Below are positions 5,223 through 7,212 of a DNA stretch of 7,212 nucleotides, piece after piece. Every line of letters starts with the position of its first letter. Position 1 is the stretch's first letter. Made by a program: the position numbers and the translations under genes. This DNA comes from an uncultured Bacilli bacterium (GTDB taxonomy: Bacteria; Bacillota_I; Bacilli_A; RF39; UBA660): the NCBI GenBank assembly GCA_934133155.1, contig CAKPAT010000062.1, positions 1-7,212 on the forward strand, read 5' to 3'. The notes below the pieces were generated by a model. It had not been told where the DNA came from. It worked only from the letters and a program-made list of their open reading frames with translations, and made no database searches.

Positions 5223-5889
5223 AAAGTTTTTTCAGCAAGTTTTTCATGAATATAGCGACTTTTTCGGCTGATAGTTTTAAAAATTTTTCGTATGTTATTT
5301 CATTTTTGTTATTTGGGCAGTCGGATATACTTCGTATTATCAGAAATGGTACTTTGCATAGGTAGCATACTTGGGCGATACTGGCACCTTCCATTTCTAC
5401 ACATAAGGCGTTAAATTTTTTATATATTTTTTCGCTCATTTTTTTGTCTGTGCAAAATATGTCACCAGTTGCTATAGTGCCTGTTATGGTATCTTTGGTT
5501 TGTGCTTTTTCTATTAGGCTTTTATCACATGGTATGAATGTACCAATATTTGGAATATATCCTTTTTTGTGGTTAAAGGCAGTTATATCGAAGTCGTGCT
5601 GAATTAATTTATCGGCAATAACTATATCTAATATGTTTAATTTTGGACTTATTCCTCCAGCAACTCCTATACAGAAGATGTAATTTACTTTTGCATTATC
5701 TATTAGTATTTGACAGCATCTTGCTGAATTTACTTTTCCAATACCACTTTGAACTAATATTACTTTTTTATTTTCTATTTTTCCTTCATAAAATTTTAAT
5801 TCATATATTTGATATTCTTTTTCTAATTTAATAAATTTTAATAATTCTTTTAATTCTTCTTCCATGGCAAATATTATTCCTATTTTCAT
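5221..5889 (-). CDS. mtnN: 5'-methylthioadenosine/S-adenosylhomocysteine nucleosidase
   Basis: This cytoplasmic hydrolase cleaves adenine from methylthioadenosine and S-adenosylhomocysteine, by-products of polyamine synthesis and SAM-dependent methylation such as that of RlmB. It opens MKIGIIFAMEEEL with the catalytic Glu12. It then has GVAGGI (75-80), QHDFD (97-101), GTIATGDIF (137-145), VEMEGASIAQVCY (164-176, ribose-binding Glu167, equivalent to E. coli Glu174) and IRSISD (185-190, catalytic Asp190, equivalent to Asp197). Its length of 222 aa is slightly shorter than the 230-aa E. coli enzyme. No luxS or other methyl-cycle gene is beside it. The start is fixed by AGGAGG at 5897-5902, 7 nt upstream. 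A weak promoter candidate lies at 5908-5936. Its stop falls inside the terminator shared with the pseudo-FtsK gene. Confidence 0.95.
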   Translation of the reverse strand: MKIGIIFAMEEELKELLKFIKLEKEYQIYELKFYEGKIENKKVILVQSGIGKVNSARCCQILIDNAKVNYIFCIGVAGGISPKLNILDIVIADKLIQHDFDITAFNHKKGYIPNIGTFIPCDKSLIEKAQTKDTITGTIATGDIFCTDKKMSEKIYKKFNALCVEMEGASIAQVCYLCKVPFLIIRSISDCPNNKNEITYEKFLKLSAEKVAIFMKNLLKKL

Positions 5890-5896
5890 ATATTTT

Positions 5897-5902
5897 CCTC
5901 CT
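5897..5902 (-). promoter_or_regulatory. mtnN Shine-Dalgarno AGGAGG
   Basis: A perfect AGGAGG lies 7 nt before the mtnN ATG and supports the start that places the catalytic Glu at residue 12. Confidence 0.85.
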
Positions 5903-5907
5903 GATTA

Positions 5908-5936
5908 ATTTTGTCAAAATATTTGAATAAAGTCAA
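5908..5936 (-). promoter_or_regulatory. Candidate promoter for mtnN
   Basis: On the minus strand TTGACT (5931-5936), a 17-nt spacer and CAAAAT (5908-5913). The -35 is 5/6 and the -10 only 4/6 consensus. Transcription would start just upstream of the AGGAGG, leaving a very short leader. The remaining intergenic DNA (5937-6096) shows no gene, RNA element or GC-containing terminator hairpin that I can recognise. Confidence 0.35.
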
Positions 5937-6096
5937 TATGTGATATATATGTTTGTACATTTAAAGTGGGGTATTTATGTGAAAGAATTCTTTGAATATT
6001 TTTTCTTTTAGTTGTATGAAAAATATAACACACCTTTTTAAAAATGACTTTAGGTTATGATGATGTTTGTGCTTTTCATTTTTATAAAAAGTGGTT

Positions 6097-7125
6097 TTAA
6101 TTAATGTTTTTAACAAGGTCAAATTTATAGTCTTGTTTTTTCATTTCCTTTATAAATGTATCTAAGGCTAAATAATTTCCTTTATTTTTAGGGTGAATTA
6201 GGTATATTGCTCCGTTATGAACTCTTTTTTCAAGCTCGGCTAGAGCTTTTTCTTTGGTGACGTTTTCATCATAATCATGGTAATCGGCACTGTAAAAGAA
6301 TGATTTATAACCTAAATCTTTCATTATTTGAAGATCTCTAAAACTCCATTCACCTCTAGGATCGCGGTATATTTTTTCCATTTGTTTTCCTGTTATTTTG
6401 CTGTATGCTTCTTCGGTGCTTTGTATTTCTTCGATGTATTTTTCAAAATTTTCTTTTGTGGCAAGTGAAGGCATATTTAGATGATGCCATGTATGATTAC
6501 CTATGGTGTGACCGGTATCTACTATTTTATTTATTAAATCTTTATTGTTTAGTATGTAGTTTTTGCAGAGAAAGAATGTTGCTTTAACATTATTTTGATT
6601 TAATATTTCAAGGATTTCTTTTAGGTATGTATTGTTTCCTCCTTCGTCAAATGTTAGGTATAGTGTTTTTTCGTTTTTGCCCATAAAGTAGGCATTATAT
6701 TTTTTTAGTTCATTTATATCGGCACCACCTGATGGCCTTGTTTTATTTTTTTTATTATTGCTCCACCAACCTCTATTTTGATTTTCGATTTGATTATATT
6801 CTTCTTTGTATGCTGGTTTGTTTTTAATTTTTATGAAGCGGTAGGCGGTAGCTGTTTCGTTTTTATATTTTATTTTGTAGGTTATTTCGTATGTGCCTGG
6901 TTTGTTTTGCAGGTTGCTATTTACTGTTACTTTTTTATTTACGTTTTTTCCGTTTAATGTGGCGTTGTATCCGGATTCCTGATATTTTTGCCCCAGGTTT
7001 AGGGTGATTATTTTATCTCCTTTTAATATTAGTTTGAGGTTTATTTTATTTTTTTCGTTTGTTTTATATGTGAGTAATGATAGGAAAATTAGCAAAACAG
7101 ATAGCACGATATACATTTTTTTCAT
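6097..7125 (-). CDS. Membrane-anchored polysaccharide deacetylase (PdaA-like NodB/CE4) with N-terminal Ig-like domain
   Basis: This is a predicted extracellular peptidoglycan or polysaccharide N-deacetylase. Residues 1-20 are a Lys-led hydrophobic signal/anchor without a lipobox Cys. Residues about 30-100 resemble the bacterial Ig-like (DUF5011-type) fold: LGQKYQESGYNATLNGK, then NKPGTYEITYKIKYKN and a final RFIKI strand. A linker with RGWWSNNK and RPSGG leads to KKYNAYFMGKNEKTLYLTFDEG (141-162), closely matching the lead-in of Bacillus PdaA. CE4 motifs: TFDEG (158-162, base Asp160), HTWHH (211-215, metal His211 and His215), RDPRGEWS (254-261), YSADYHDYD (278-286) and IYLIH (307-311, His311). 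PdaA itself makes spore-cortex muramic lactam and has no Ig domain, so a vegetative wall role is equally possible. A GGTGAT element just before the ATG may be the ribosome-binding site. No clear terminator follows the gene. Confidence 0.88.
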   Translation of the reverse strand: MKKMYIVLSVLLIFLSLLTYKTNEKNKINLKLILKGDKIITLNLGQKYQESGYNATLNGKNVNKKVTVNSNLQNKPGTYEITYKIKYKNETATAYRFIKIKNKPAYKEEYNQIENQNRGWWSNNKKNKTRPSGGADINELKKYNAYFMGKNEKTLYLTFDEGGNNTYLKEILEILNQNNVKATFFLCKNYILNNKDLINKIVDTGHTIGNHTWHHLNMPSLATKENFEKYIEEIQSTEEAYSKITGKQMEKIYRDPRGEWSFRDLQIMKDLGYKSFFYSADYHDYDENVTKEKALAELEKRVHNGAIYLIHPKNKGNYLALDTFIKEMKKQDYKFDLVKNIN

Positions 7126-7175
7126 TGTATCACCGTTTAAATTTTATGTTTTTTATTGAAAAATAAGACCAGCAA

Positions 7176-7204
7176 TTGCACTTATCTTTAAAGTAGTTTA
7201 TAAT
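7176..7204 (+). promoter_or_regulatory. Sigma-A-type promoter reading out of the window
   Basis: TTGCAC (-35, 7176-7181), a 17-nt spacer and a perfect TATAAT (-10, 7199-7204). It points away from the deacetylase gene, toward a + strand gene beyond the right edge. The 87-nt stretch after the deacetylase start holds no other recognisable feature. Confidence 0.65.
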
Positions 7205-7212
7205 TGTATAAT

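Noticed and set aside
5643..5831. Open frame on the + strand antisense to mtnN
   Set aside because: Leu/Phe-only composition reflects the complement of Lys/Glu/Asn-rich codons. No initiation signals.
5982..5993. 12-bp perfect palindrome AAAGAATTCTTT upstream of mtnN
   Set aside because: In DNA this A+T-rich several such palindromes are expected by chance in 7 kb, and it sits well upstream of the candidate promoter with no partner site.
5979..6011. A ten-codon GTG-started frame after GTGGGG in the mtnN upstream region
   Set aside because: Too short, with a poor spacing to the G-rich element and no promoter in front.
5937..6096. Riboswitch or small RNA in the mtnN upstream region (a SAM- or SAH-type element would make sense)
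   Set aside because: I could find no conserved core, no GC-containing paired stems and no expression-platform terminator before the AGGAGG.
6077..6096. TTTTTATAAAAA after the deacetylase stop as a terminator
   Set aside because: It is a pure A/T palindrome without a loop or GC pairs, so it would not form a terminator hairpin.
6405..6587. Open frame on the + strand antisense to the deacetylase
   Set aside because: It is the complement of conserved NodB-domain codons, with no independent signals.
1..7212. CRISPR array, insertion sequence, tRNA or rRNA gene
   Set aside because: No regularly spaced repeats, no transposase, no terminal inverted repeats with target duplications and no cloverleaf-type sequence were seen on either strand.

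Overview
The window is strongly A+T-rich and densely coding, and suggests a low-GC Gram-positive (Bacillota), most likely Bacilli-like. The clues are the conserved order mrnC–rlmB–sigH, a circularly permuted RbgA GTPase, a PdaA-like deacetylase, AGGAGG ribosome-binding sites and perfect sigma-A-type promoters. The organism makes a cell wall: it has MurE with a meso-diaminopimelate-type DNPR motif and a peptidoglycan-deacetylase-like protein. TGA works as a stop (rbgA and rlmB both end in ATGA overlaps) and tryptophan is TGG, so the Mycoplasma code does not apply. A reduced, uncultured Bacilli lineage would fit, but that is inference.

Layout. Positions 1–2912 (+) form one tightly overlapping operon: rbgA, then a nucleotidyltransferase-like domain fused to Mini-ribonuclease III (mrnC), then rlmB, then a SigH-type sigma factor. 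Starts overlap the previous stop by 4, 7 and 4 nt. The first three genes act on the large ribosomal subunit and its 23S rRNA. The Rae1/YacP gene that lies between rlmB and sigH in Bacillus is absent. Positions 2909–4279 (-) hold murE, convergent with sigH. A 194-nt divergent promoter region follows. Positions 4474–5211 (+) hold a one-gene unit that I read as a membrane-anchored FtsK/SpoIIIE-type ATPase domain with destroyed Walker motifs. Positions 5221–5889 (-) hold mtnN (MTA/SAH nucleosidase). Positions 6097–7125 (-) hold a membrane-anchored Ig-like plus NodB polysaccharide deacetylase. A clear + strand promoter at the right edge points at a gene outside the window.

Both convergent gene pairs share a bidirectional hairpin terminator built from the 3' coding ends and stop codons themselves. 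Codon choice differs sharply by strand: T/G-ending on the + strand, A-ending on the - strand. This is what replication-linked mutation bias would give if + is the leading strand.

The observations most worth a second look are the pseudo-FtsK protein, the nucleotidyltransferase–Mini-III fusion, and the divergent substrate-pocket motif of MurE.
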